From Anisakis pegreffii (taxonomy: Eukaryota > Nematoda > Chromadorea > Rhabditida > Anisakidae): a stretch of 64,000 nucleotides of DNA. Positions 13,245 through 26,800 of the stretch are shown here, in pieces (the stretch's first letter is position 1; each line of letters starts with the position of its first letter). Below the pieces are notes generated by a model, which worked only from the letters and a program-made list of their open reading frames with translations, was not told where the DNA came from and ran no database searches. Made by a program: the position numbers and the translations under genes. The stretch covers positions 124,001 to 188,000 of the forward strand of contig JAPYMA010000183.1 in assembly GCA_035041965.1 (NCBI GenBank). Direction: 5' to 3'.

Positions 13245-15054
13245 ATTTGCACATTTGCATCTGATGAACAGCATCTTATGTAAATGAATTTAATGGAAAA
13301 TTAAAAACGTACAAGGAAGGAATAGCGACTGCGAAGAAGATTTGAGCAATGCATTAGTTTTTCAACGAAGCTCGAATAAATGAATTTTAAAAAAACGGAT
13401 TGCTGATTTTTAGATGTGACCAAATCGATCATTCAAATGGTAAATGTATATGTAACAATTCATATTGATTGCACACCAAACTGTACGCTAATTTGCTCTT
13501 TACTTCACAAAACGTTTTCATCATGTGCAAACAAAGATAGCGTTTCATTCATATTTTCTCATCTAAACCTGTCAAAAATGAACCATCCGATTGAAAGATT
13601 GTGTTATTTAAACTCATCCTTATCTTTGTCTACAACTAATGAATTGCCGTTGCAATTTCACCGTTGTGCCATCGACGGAAAGATATTTTGCAATTGTGTG
13701 GCTCAATAAAACACGTTAAACGATACTCGATTGCTTATATCGACAGCGAATCAGTCATTGAATTTTTAAATATGAAACTGCGTTCAGTCAACAACAGAAT
13801 TCCGTTTCAGATTTCGATCGCAGATCACTGTTGAAGAACAAATATGATTCTTAGTTATGATTGCTTTTTGAAGACTCATTGCGAACAAAACGCTTTCGTG
13901 TTTTGGTGATAAGCATTGCAAAATGTTATTTTTCGAGGAAATAGTTGAATATGGACCAATCAGTGAACGATGACAGAATGATAACTGATTCATGAGGCAT
14001 TTTCTGGTAACAGTAATTAATTATAACAATTCAATCATGCAGATCATCGATATTTCCGATCCTCCTGCGATCTGCATCGCACATTCAATAAAAGTGAATG
14101 ATCAGTGGGAATCTGATCAATAACGGATGAAGCGTTAGCAGAATTGCATAAACTGTAATGGTTTTCATGGAGTGTAATATCTTTCGATGTTTGTTATTGA
14201 CGAATTCAAATGAAAATGATACTCAGATCATAGATGGTAACGGAAAGAACTGAAAGAAGAACAACAGAAACATTGATACCTTTTCGTGAATGATTCGAAA
14301 AACGGTTTTATTCTTCGTGATGCGAATCTGGCGAATGCAGGTAACGGTAACAACATATCGTCCCTCAATAATGCCGCTATCTTTTCTTCGGGTCTGCAAT
14401 ATGACTATTCGAATGCTATCGAATACTTTAATCATTATTAAGATATTTGCTTGGAGTATACAGAAGCTGACGCAAGTGTAAGTAAATAAATTTTTGATTG
14501 ATTCAAATCTCTCAACCTAATGAGGTATTTTGCAAGAGAATGTCACAAGTTATGTGATCAAAGTAGGCACTTTTGCATTTATTCGCGATCATATATTAAT
14601 AATCAAAAGTTGCAAAACCATTGAGCAATAAATGAGAAATTTTTTTGTTGATGCTGCAAGGTCAATATCGCTCTCAGCGTTTGAATCCTATTTGGCAATC
14701 AAGTTTAATAATCGTACTTATCAGAATTTCAAGTCTGATCGCGACAACCAAAAAACAGCAAGCTTAAAAATAATTGGAAAATCATAACTGTTTTTCTGGT
14801 TGAACGGTTTAGTAACTTAAGTAATTGCAATTAGACAATAAAGAGTACAAGTTATATTATTTGTTTGTTAATTGGACAACCTTAATTCATTGAATCCGCT
14901 TTGAAATAACTACATCAAACATTCGAACGGTGATTTTATCAAGCATGGTCTTGAAATTTACAACATCAATTCACACACCAATATAAAACAATCCAGTAAT
15001 TTGACTGGATATTTGCAATCGAAGATCCTAAAAATGTAGTCGCCTAGAGATCGA

Positions 15055-15074
15055 GGGGGAGGGGTGGGGTGAGG
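15055..15074 (+). other. G-rich tract, possible G-quadruplex
   Basis: Runs of five, four and four G are separated by single bases and followed by a GG within 20 bases. This is unusual in such AT-rich DNA. It has three runs of at least three G, so a four-run quadruplex would need the trailing GG or a split run. Confidence 0.5.
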
Positions 15075-15540
15075 ATTTCCCGAAATTCCCTGTTCCTCGC
15101 AACACACTTGCTGAAAGTCAATTAAAAATGTGAGAAAAATTATCTCAGAAATGAATAATGAGATTAACCGAATCCAACATTTCTAACAGAGGTGCGTCGC
15201 GGAAAAAAGATGACGAATAATTTAAATAATGAATTCGATTGTCAGTTAACGAGAATGAATAAATGACAATGGGAAATGGTGACGATCGGTCCGGAAATTG
15301 TGTGTCAGCGGTGCGATGCAACGAGTATGAATTTATTCATCGAAGAACCCTCTCATTATCATGGTCGGTATCAACGCTCGAATTTCAAAATGTATCGTTA
15401 TTCAGTACTAATATTCCATAACATACATGTATGGTTTCGGTTCATTAGGTTCTGGATTAAAACAATGATTGTCACGAATAGAATTTCATATTAAACATGA
15501 TAAAAACTGAAGTGATTAGATTACGTAGTATCATGACAGT

Positions 15541-15604
15541 ATTAGATACTATTAAATGGGAGATTAGGTAGCATTAGATACTATTAAATAGCAGATTAGA
15601 TAGT
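15541..15604. repeat. 32-bp tandem repeat, two copies
   Basis: Two adjacent 32-base units, each beginning ATTAGATACTATTAAAT, differ at a few positions. Related GATTAGA/TAGTAT words extend from about 15500 to 15640, suggesting an older, degenerate array. Confidence 0.8.
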
Positions 15605-16038
15605 ATTGGTCATAAACTGAAATGATTAGACAGTATCAAGCGTGATTTGCGATGTAACTATTTCGTATTCACATGAACTTAATGTTGCTCAATCGAAAAT
15701 GTCTATCAATCGTAAAACAACACACATAACAATTGTTGAGCTGTTAGCTCCATACTTTATGAACAATTTCTGCATTTCGAAACTAGATATTTCAGTCATT
15801 CGAGTTCAAACTTGAATCTTGTCTTCTCTTCTACGGCAATGGTCCTCACCTTAGGGTGTTCCATTACTCTCTTCAATGCTCTGGCAGGCCATCATTGCAC
15901 ATCGCCCTTCTCCATAATATCATCACAATGATCCTCTCATATTTTTTGTTCAAAAAGTCAGCGACTTTGTCCAAAAGTTACTTGTTTGTGCTACCGACTT
16001 TGTTACCGAAGTTACCGTCTTTTTGTCCAAAAGTTCAA

Positions 16039-16065
16039 TTACCTGTTTTTGGCCAAAACAGGTAA
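16039..16065. repeat. Near-perfect 27-bp palindrome
   Basis: TTACCTGTTTT and its complement AAACAGGTAA flank a central TGGCC. The preceding 100 bases repeat GTCCAAAAGTT and CGACTTTGT words, so the palindrome sits at the edge of a small degenerate repeat cluster. Confidence 0.75.
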
Positions 16066-19000
16066 TCGATATCATATAGTAAGCATCTGTGAATATCTGG
16101 AATACGTCATGAGTGATATCATGAATTATGATTGTGTGTTACTCTTCACTCTGAGCTAACTTGTCACAAGAAACAAGTAAGAGTTTATCTCCGTTTTCCA
16201 TTACTAACGATAAAACTGAAAATTGTCCCATTTATTGAACAAGAAACTGCATCTTATCGAGTGTTAGCCGAAAATTGCTTTGACTTAACATATCATCGAG
16301 TTCTGATGATAACAAAAAAATCGAAAACTCTCGTCATCCTATAATTATTGTAATCGCTCAAGCAGTCTTTCATCTTAATTACACTGTTGGATGTTGTATA
16401 CGCCATCTAATTGTACTGAAATCCCAACTAAGGCACCTAATAATTAATAGCGGAATTACTGGAAATGAAAAGCAGTAATCACAAATATCAAATGAACAAA
16501 AAACTAGATATAGCCAGGTTGGCTTATACCTTTCTTAATTATGGTCTTCGCTGAGTAATTTCGGGTGATGAACCACACCACTAGACATTTATTTATTCAG
16601 TGAGAAATCATCAATAGACATCATTTGTTGATGACATAGACTACCCCTCAATGTGATCGAAAATAGCGACATAAGAGACTGAAGAATCAGCAACTTCATG
16701 ATTGTTTCAGACACGAGCTGCACACAATTATCACCATTGATGTGCTCGAAATGAACTGTGCTAATAGAAGATTGTGACAGCTATCAGATGCCTAATGAAA
16801 TTCAGATTCCTTGCTGACATCAAATATAACATCTGAAAGAACAAAGAGAATAGGAAGTCATGAGAGTATCAAAAAAGTTATGACATCGTTCCACAATTGA
16901 GTTTTTTATTTGCTGACAATACAACTGTTACAGTAGTGATATAACTTGAGTGTCATGAGTAGGTGTAGGTGTGAACAAGTGATCATTTGAATTCAGATAT
17001 GTGATTTCGATGAGCTGACTTATCATAGCTATACCAAAAAATAGACTTACCGAAGACTTGCAATGGGTACTGCATGCAGATTGTTGATGAAGATGAGAGG
17101 TGCAACAAAAATGCACAAAAGACTCAAAAATCGAGATTGCATCAGGACACAACCAGTCTCAGTGGCACAGCACTTTCAGAATGCGACACGCCTAAGGCTT
17201 ACTGCTGCTTTATGGGACACGAAACGCTTTTGAGAGTGATTTGCGATCCGCCTACTATCAACAAAACATTGCCTTAAACACTTACTGTTTTAGAGAGTCT
17301 CCACAACGAAATTAATTATTACGGTCAGGACTGAGTGCACTGAAATTCGATTAATTCAATCGAAATTCACTTTATGAAATACAATAAATGAAATTAAGCG
17401 ACTTGAATGAATGTCTACAGATGTGATACGCAAAAATTGATTCATCTGCTACCGAAACCAAAAGACTGATTGTGAAAGAGTAACGATGAACGGTTCTTTG
17501 ATGGAGATGAGATGTTGATTGGGTACTGTATTGTGACGCGATACTTCCAGTGAACAATTCCTAAATTCTACTACAGTGGATGATGATAATGACCGGTCAA
17601 GAGAGTCATCTTCGAGCAGAACGGAACAAATATTTCGGAAGAATGAAAAGATCAAGAAACGTCTTCGTTTTTATGGCTAAGGCATCAAGATTTACAGAAT
17701 CATTATGAGGATTATTGCATAGATATCGAATATGTAGATTGTAGAGGATTGCTGGTCGGAAGAGTGTGAGAAATGTTCATGAGAAAGAAATAAAGGTTAG
17801 ATGGAAATATAATCGCGTTGCAATCCTTAAACTTGCAATCTGATACATGTTTGCATGACATCTAACCTTTTTTTGATAGTTCTTCCTTCACCACACCAAC
17901 CGTTATGCACTTTTTCAAACTGCGAGCAGTGAGTGTGACTCGCAGACGATTCTGTCACTGCTCACTTTTGAACAACCACCGCAAACAATGAGAATACACC
18001 ATCAATTTGCACAAATTCTTGTAGCTTTTTTTGGAGAATGTATCCACAACCCCAAACTGCTATTCCTCGAGACGTCTAATACATTTTGACCTATAGTTCA
18101 TTCGAAATATGAATCTGTGAAAGTATCACTTTCAATAAAACTTACGTGCATCCCAATGTTCAGCTTTCACGACCAACACGAACAATTTTAATAGTCTATT
18201 AAAGTTTAAACGAAATCATAGAATGCATCAAAGAATTTATTTGCAAAGGAGTTCCAACATGAATAATTTTTTATTCGCCTGCAACAATGAAATGATCACA
18301 ATCTATTAAAAACTGTTCATGAATTAGCAACTAAATGCTGACGATTGCGAATGTTTTGAAACTGCCGAATGAGCAGATGGAATCTACATGAAAAAATTCA
18401 GAAAACTTCACAAATATACATATTCGAATAGCAGACTTTCACGTTCACGAAAACATCCAAAAGGAAATAAACAATGACTGTCAAATGAGGGCCAATGTTA
18501 AAAAGAATCATCACCTGCACACCCCTTCAAAATACATTCAAAAATTCTGCAGATATTGTCGAGACACGAGACCGTCGAAGTGTGTTGAATGAAGATTGGT
18601 GACGGTTTTCGTTAGCATCCAGCAACATCCATCCATTTACACCAGAACGTGCCAGCTTTCCATTTATCACTGCGTATGACGATTTTGAAGGAGACAAACA
18701 TAATTTCTACGAAGAACTTTGCTTCTAAATGAATTCTTATCCTGACAGACTCAAATTGTATGTAAAATACCGACGATTCATTTTCGATGCTGAATGAACT
18801 ACTGATTATCAAAGCAATCTTGTCTTTCGCTCGATAGCATATTTTAACGAATTAATTCACGGTGTGCGTTGGCGTGTGATTGAAATTTTGCGAAAATGAT
18901 CTAACTTCATTGTGCGATGATTTAACGGTGAAATTAATTGAAATAACATTTAAAAATGTTTCTAAAGGTGGTATTATTATCTGCAAATAAAATTAAATCT

Positions 19001-19507
19001 GAACTTGGAAATAACGCAAATAATTTGCAATTATAAGGACGATCGAAGTGATGAGATTGTGGATGCTGGATAATCGAGACGTGTGGAACATCAGAAGAGG
19101 ACTGATGTAATGCAAATATATAGGAGAATGTGCTTAGAAAATGTGAAGAAAAACGAAGATGGATTACATCTAGACGGATGGGTGCATGAAAAGTAGACGG
19201 AGCATACGTTACAAAAGCATCACGAAAAGGATATCACTGAATATTGCTTAAAGAAGATCGTTTCGCACACAGAGGGATAAAATATTGCTCGTATTATAAT
19301 ATTACACTTTCAAAATTATTCGATATATTACAATGGTACTTTTTAAATCTTCATACATCTACGAACATTTTCACGTATAAAAGCAAAACTAACAAATGAA
19401 TCGAATTAAATTGATAAACATCAGCGTAATAATACATTTAGAATCTTTATTCACGAACAATCTCTTTAAAACTGCGTAAAATTGCAAAAAATTTTGCTAT
19501 GTTACCG

Positions 19508-19561
19508 GTTTCACCAATACGATCTCATTATCTAGTCGTAATCAGTTTCACCAATACGATC
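19508..19561. repeat. Short direct duplication, 37-bp spacing
   Basis: GTTTCACCAATACGATC occurs at 19508-19524 and again at 19545-19561, with a CGTAATC word repeated between and after them. A local duplication in intergenic DNA. Confidence 0.85.
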
Positions 19562-20807
19562 GTAATCTACTTGATCAAGGTGTGTATTGTTTGCAGGACA
19601 ATTCTCATTCTATTATGAGATGACTCGAAAAAATTGTGGTGAAAACAACTGACTATTAACTACCGATAAACATAATTTGTGACAGCAACTGGACACGTTT
19701 CGATTACGGCGAAAAATGGATATGGTGAATAGATGAAAGTTGCAGTTTCTGTGTCAATTCATAACCTACTGGCTTCAAACTCAACAATACACACCAAACA
19801 AACCAGGTCATACATCAAATATACGCTCGCAACAAATATTAAACGACCGATCTCGAGCATAAGCTCGAACAAAATGTACAACCAAATGACTCTGAAACAA
19901 TTCACACTTTACTCACAATCAATTACTTAATGAAGCGATCCAACTGCGAAAAATCTGATAAATCACACATGAACGAATAAACAATCACACCATAATTGCT
20001 CTCTAGTCAGCCTCTTCATAAAATACCTTCAAGTTCTGTTACAGTGATTTTCAAGCGACTTAATTCAGTTACGAAATTATTGAATCACGAACGTAAATTT
20101 ATTATCATTTCACGAATACTTTAATTATCAAGATAAACTTGCTACAACATTTAGCTCAGTCAAAATGAATTAATTCAGTCCAATCACAGTGAACAGCTAA
20201 ATGTCGCGATAAAATACTACTTGGAAAAGAGTTCAGCTGCAGTTGACCTCTATGCATAACTGAGCTTTATTGAATCCTTTAATGTAGAATGAAACTTTGT
20301 ACGATGTCAAATGATTGAGAGGAATGAATCAACGGATCATGATAAAGATAGCGATCAAAATCAATATACAATAATACATCGTTATTGCACCACTCAACGC
20401 AAATTATGTATTCAAAATTCGTTTAAATTCCATGAACGTTCTCAATAAATTAACTGCTCACGACAAAACAAAGCTACTGACGTATCAGTTATTTATTGCA
20501 CACTATAAACAGCTTACACGATGGAGATGAACCATCGAGTTGCTGAGGGTATTCCGAACCTCGACTAAACAACAAACACGCACGCTCTTAAAAAAGGCGC
20601 ATCTCTATTGTAATTCGCGCACACATAAACATCTATGACGGATCGACTACATTCAATCAAAAACACCTGGATTCAGTTCAGTATTCGATTCAATTCCCAT
20701 TCTTACGTACAACAAACATCAACCTCAATTATCCTCAAAATAATCAAATATTGGAAAAATAATAAAATCGATTAGATGAGAAGATGAATAGATAAAAAAG
20801 CGAATAA

Positions 20808-23800
20808 TCAATAAGGACGAGATGGAATTTGTGGTCGATCAGGTATCCTTGGCGGTACTCCATTACTCATCGATGGCAACGACTGATTTACCCGCCTGAA
20901 ACAAAAAATGAAAATATCATATGTGAAAACAGTCCGAGAACAAACCAAAATACGCCGAATAAGACGCACTTAAGGAATATTTCGGGCAGTCAACCATCAA
21001 CTAGCAATAACTACAACGAATCACATCAAAGACAAACAATCATCCGACTCATTCATTCCATTAACATTTTATGCTCTAATGAACTGTTGCCATAAAGTCT
21101 ACTGCAAAATATCACCGATAAAAACAACACCAAACAAATCACTGAGCTCAATGAAACTCATATTGAAGTTTGAAACTAAAACGAGAACCCCATTCAGAGA
21201 ATTTTTTCCCTAAAAAAATACATATGATTTTGTTGGATGAGTTGATTTTTTGCCGGGTTCAAGAATCTAAAGAATTACTCAGAATCAGATCTAAATTCGC
21301 AAATGACTTCTACTAAACATACGAACATCCACAAATCAAAGCATTCAAATAAACATTCTATTCAACTATTCAACCACATGCATTAAACATAACCACACAA
21401 AAACCGTAAATAAAAACTAGAAAAATAATTTTCTTCCAAATATGTACATATATTAACAATTACAATGACAACAGCGGTGATACTGATTTAAAAATCAACC
21501 ATTTTTTTACCATTTGCGAGATCCTTATTTGGGACGCCTGAGATGAGAGGAGAAATTAGTGTCGACGTGGGAGTTTAGCACAAATGGCCGAAAGAGAAAA
21601 GTTCAAACTGATTTGGCAGAGGAAAAATTTTGAAAAACCAATTTTGGATGAAAAATTTTTCAGCACGAAATACATTTTCTGAGTGAGAATTCTTAATGGA
21701 AAAACGATGAATACCATATGAAAGGGTTGGAAAGCAATACTGTGATAGTGAACAATAAGCACAGAAACTGATTTAAATATACTTTTCTGCATATTTCATT
21801 CAGATGAATTTTCAAAATAAATAGGAAATCGAGTATTGCCCAGTGCTAAAAAGCTTACTCATATTTGAAATGAAAGATAAAAGATATTAATAGTCTGACG
21901 ATACCTGAACTCTTCAATACCAACCAAATGAAACTCAAACAATTAATATAAATATTCGATGATTATGAACCTCATAGAACTAGTTTCGAGAGGGCGATAA
22001 TAATCTGATTTATGCATGTATATTAATTATGACTGCGCATTATAAGTTGTAATTCAGGACGTTTGCAGAAAAGAGAACGACTAACATTGGAAGGATTGGA
22101 GCTGGGAGAACACCACCAGGAGGACCAGGAAGTGGGCGATTAGCGATTGAGTTCGGACCCATGCCGGTCATGCTCATCGGACGCGGAGGTGCCGGTGCTG
22201 GTCGTTGACTACTGATCGGTGGTTGTGGCGCTGGTCTTGGCACCGGAGATGGACCGTTCGATCTGAATTTTTGGTGCAAGGAATAGCTGACGCGACATGC
22301 AATTCAACAATATAAACACTTCGCTCTAACATCATTGAAGAATGTTAGGGCAAAATGAGAATTTCAACAGGAAGAGTGCAAAGTGAGCGCACAAAATAAA
22401 ACTCTACCTGAGCCAATCATTGCTGACAGCCGGTGGTGGTTCCGTGGTGACAGTGCTCATGTTCACTTCACCGATGATGCGAAGCGCTTCTTTACAAGCG
22501 TGATACATCCTTAACATCTCTTCACGCTTTTGTGCTTCCAGTTGACTTTCTTCCATCATTGAATCCTAACAATACAATTACTCAGTTATCGCGCCAATAA
22601 AACTAGTGCACAATACAATTACGATAAACTGCCATTATGTCATGTCATATAATTCAACTTGCTGATGATTTAATAGCAAAACTTCACGTGGAATATCACC
22701 TTCACGTGAAGGTATGCAATGCAATTTCAAACATCAAAATCACGTCCTTCACACACAAAAAATAACGACTGATTGTGTCACATGATTTTTGCGTCAATTG
22801 TTGAATAAGAGATGTGGGCGCAGAACAGGATACGCTTTTCTTTGCTGGACTGAAAATCTCTTATGTCCGAATCTCTCATGGTGAAATTCGAAACGTGTGT
22901 TCCACAAATCACGCTTTCATTTTGTCAATTTGAGACAGTGTATCCACGAAAAAACTCGTATCTCAATCAGCTCGTTCAAGGTTTAGCGCTATGTCACAGA
23001 AAAACGGTCATCGCGCAAATAGCCGCCAGTGATTTTTTTTGCTATGCCACACGACTGTCGATTCCATGGAAACATGATTACAATTTGGAGTAAGCAGTAC
23101 TTATTCACACTGTACGCAAATATTGATCCTAATCAGTTCGTCACTCAAGCGACCTAGAATTTGTTTGGTGACTTTACCTGCTCTCTAAGAATTATGTTAC
23201 TGAGAAATATTCCGAGGCTGAAGCAATCAGAGCTTATTATTTCAATGGAATAAGACAAAGAAAACGCGACTAAAATATTCACGAACATAGAATAAACATA
23301 CCGTATCGCCCACTTGATAGAGATTCGCAAGCAATTCACCGTCACGAAGAAACTCACTCACCTCAAATCAATTTTCAGATGCTTTCATATTTTGTTCGAG
23401 GAACTTTTCAGTTTGGTAGGATATATCATATTTTATTTATTAGAGAAGTGATGATCAGAAGAATATATCGAACAAAAGAAAGAGAATAAAGAAAAACAAA
23501 CGAATACTTTATTAACGATGAGGAACATGATCGCTTTAGGTACAAGATCTCGAATTGTTTTCGTAACGATACGCATATAAGAATCGACCAAGTTACGGAT
23601 CGTTTCAACCTGTCTTTCCAGCTGAGGATCAACCGACGTCGTCTCTTCAATATCGCGTCCGTTCTGCAGGCATTTTCAAACATTATTTACTTCACTTCAC
23701 TTCAGTATATTCAATGATTATTCTGAACAATTGCTTATGATGATAGAAGTTATAACTCAAGAAAGGCTTTGAATTATTAGTGAACGGTGCTCAAACGCAG

Positions 23801-26800
23801 AAGAATTGACAATGAATTATTGAAAAGCAGTCTCAAATTGGTGGCATTCAGAGCAGAAAAATAGAAGGCGAGTAAAGACAGGAGAGAAAACTCAACTGAT
23901 CTCTGTTATATTGAATTAGAATAAGTCCTATAACCAAACAAGTAACGAAAACTCTTAGCGAAACAACAGTTTTGAGGCTTATGAAGATAAGAGGCATTGT
24001 ATTAAATTCAGATCATAACATTCCCAGAAATGAGATAGATTTAAGCAAGAATACAATATGCAATGTAATTATCATGTAATTTGGTCTGAAAAGAACACAA
24101 CAACAAAAAACAAAAACTAGAAATGGTCAAATGAAGAAAACGATTGAGTCCAGCCACAAGAACGAATGTAAACAACCACTTAACAGACGTAATTATTTTT
24201 TCAAAAAAGGAAAACTTCAAACCATTGATATATTACATTTAATCACTTACTTCCTGCAACAGTAACAATTCATTACTCCTCACATCACAGCACAAATAAA
24301 CAAAAAGTTGTCATCACTGAACACTTCTTCGCAAGAAAATATTTAGTTTTTTACCAAAACAAACGCAAAATGGCAACTCTAGATACCCTTCGCGTCGTTT
24401 TGTTTAACATTTATTGACATATAAATGTCAGCTGTCAGATGCTGGTGCACAATAAGCGAAATAACAACTGTATGATGCACAAATACAATGCATTTGAGTA
24501 CCGTAAATGAATGAAACAAATAATTTATTATCAATACAAAAACTTTCGTCTGAAGTGTAAATGAAATGAACAGCTGTAGAATAATTTCTGATCCATTCTC
24601 TCCATCACAAACGAGTGATTAACATGAAACTTATTGAGAGAATGAAATGAAAAAAAAACGAACCTCTAAATCATCGAATGTCTTCTCCTTCTCCGGATAG
24701 ACACCGGCTCGTAGGAACGATGCTTTCCATGCGTCAACTTCATCCAAATTGTTCGCGCTCAATTCGAGTTGTTTGTAATCCTTGTAAATATTCCTGACAA
24801 AACGAAAACTTTCATTGATGAACGTTACATATCTGTTCATGATACATCACATGCATCATTAACAACATTTTCATACTAAATAAATGACCACAGAAAACTT
24901 GGCCAGTCGTTCATTAATTAGCTACATCAATTCTATGCTTTGTCTCATCATAAAACACTCAAAATACTCATATTACGACTGAATGACACGAGGAACTAAG
25001 CATCCTCAACGACAATTCCTTCCCATACTTCTGAATGAATCAGAGGCGATTCGTTTAATGGATTCGAATCGGAAAGAAAAAATCACCAGAAAATGCGAAC
25101 AAAAATTGTACGGGCAGCTATCTGGCTATTTTAGTTGTGAATTACATGGTACAGTGAATGATGTTCACAAGTGATATTTTAAAAAAGAAGCCACATGGGA
25201 ATACATTCAATAGAACAAAAAAAAAACCGCAACTGAGACGGACATTGATTTCGAGCAAACATACTAAATCGCAAGTGTAACACAAGAAACAACAGAATAA
25301 GAAACGACACTGAGCAACTAAAACAAAATCCAACAATGCAATAAGATCATGACTACCACATCATATCGAATATAATGAGGCGTGCGAAACAATCAACTGA
25401 TATGCTTTGTTCAAATTAACTGAAATATTAGGGAAGAGTTTGATAAGGACTGATAACAGAAGCGTTCACGTGTTTATTGGTGATAAAAACAAAATAAGCA
25501 TAAAACACATCCAACGAACGAATTACAATACAAAACATGCTATTGGTTTGAATCAACTAATTGCAAGTATGATAACAAAATACACTGAGGTGATGCATTC
25601 ACGATGACAACATACGATTAGAGTGATGAGTGTTTGTAACAGAGCAGTTATGGCTTACTTTCTGTAATTTGTAATTAGCAATAATTAGTTCACTCTGGTT
25701 ACAGATAACATGTCGCACAATAATCATACAGCTGCACTGCACTTCGTGTGGAAAGCTTATCATATTGATACAACGCAAATGAAGTACAGCACTAAAGCCG
25801 TAACTCTCAAAAGTTTCGACGCAAATAAGAATTTGAGATCATTGCTTCTGACGATTCCTCCAAACAAAATTGTCGGTGAGTAATTCACAACGATGAGTAA
25901 TTAATTCACTATTTAACAACGAAAAAGTTTCACCCTTTTTTTGTTTACATTTTGCGTTCTCAACCAAAACATTTGAGCAATGAACATTAATTAGTGCATC
26001 TTTCTTACAACTAGTTAGTTGGTCACGTTCACCAAAATCACATTCTATAGGAGACAGTCAAAAGAAGGTACTTCAGATATAAACAACGGACGTGAAAAGA
26101 AATTAGTGAAGCAGCTATGAGAGTGGGATAAGCAGACCAGTGTATTAAAGCGACCATATACATTTCAACAGACAGTAAAGATAGCAAGCACGAAGCTTAT
26201 TTGATACTTGATACCTTCCGTCACTGTCTCAGTGTTTGTCATTCCCAAATCACTAGATGCTGGTGTGCACCAAAAAGGATGAAAATATTTTTGTGATAAT
26301 AAATCATATCAATTGAAATTTCAGTGAAGTGAATATTTTTGAAGTGATTGGCCGGTAATTATGATACATTCAAATGCAATAAGGGTGCTTACGTGCTGAA
26401 ATAAAAATCTTTTTCAGTGACTTTATTGATTCATTTGTAAGATTAAAAGTTCTTTTCATGGTTTTTGACATAGCCGACTTTTTTGCATCAGTTTTCAACG
26501 TTCATTTCAACTCGGTCTAACCAATTCATTAGAATGTAGCTCTTTCAGAAATTTGTCTTATTAGTGGATATGTTTGTCCTATATAGCGGATATGTCTTAT
26601 TGTTAGCGGAAATCAATCCTATATTAGATGAACCCTTCAAAAATATGTTGATTTGTTTCATGTGATTTTCGTCCATAAAGCAAACAGTCAAACTCGTGAA
26701 CATTTAAATGGAAGTATTTCGAGAGATACTGAGAGTGATCACTCATCCAGTGAATCTTCCCATCTTCAGCCACAGTTTCATCTAATCGTAATTTATCACA

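Larger units (their letters stand above)
9335..20807. other. 11.5 kb convergent intergenic region (FBXO / dynamin)
   Basis: Both flanking genes end here. I found no frame with a recognisable domain, no chain of phased exons and no RNA gene. The region holds one copy of a dispersed repeat (12987-13244), short tandem duplications (15541-15604, 19508-19561), a G-rich run (15055-15074) and a palindrome (16039-16065), each listed separately. The 3' UTRs of both neighbours must lie at its edges. No clear AATAAA follows the FBXO stop; an AATAAG occurs about 70 bases downstream. Confidence 0.55.
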
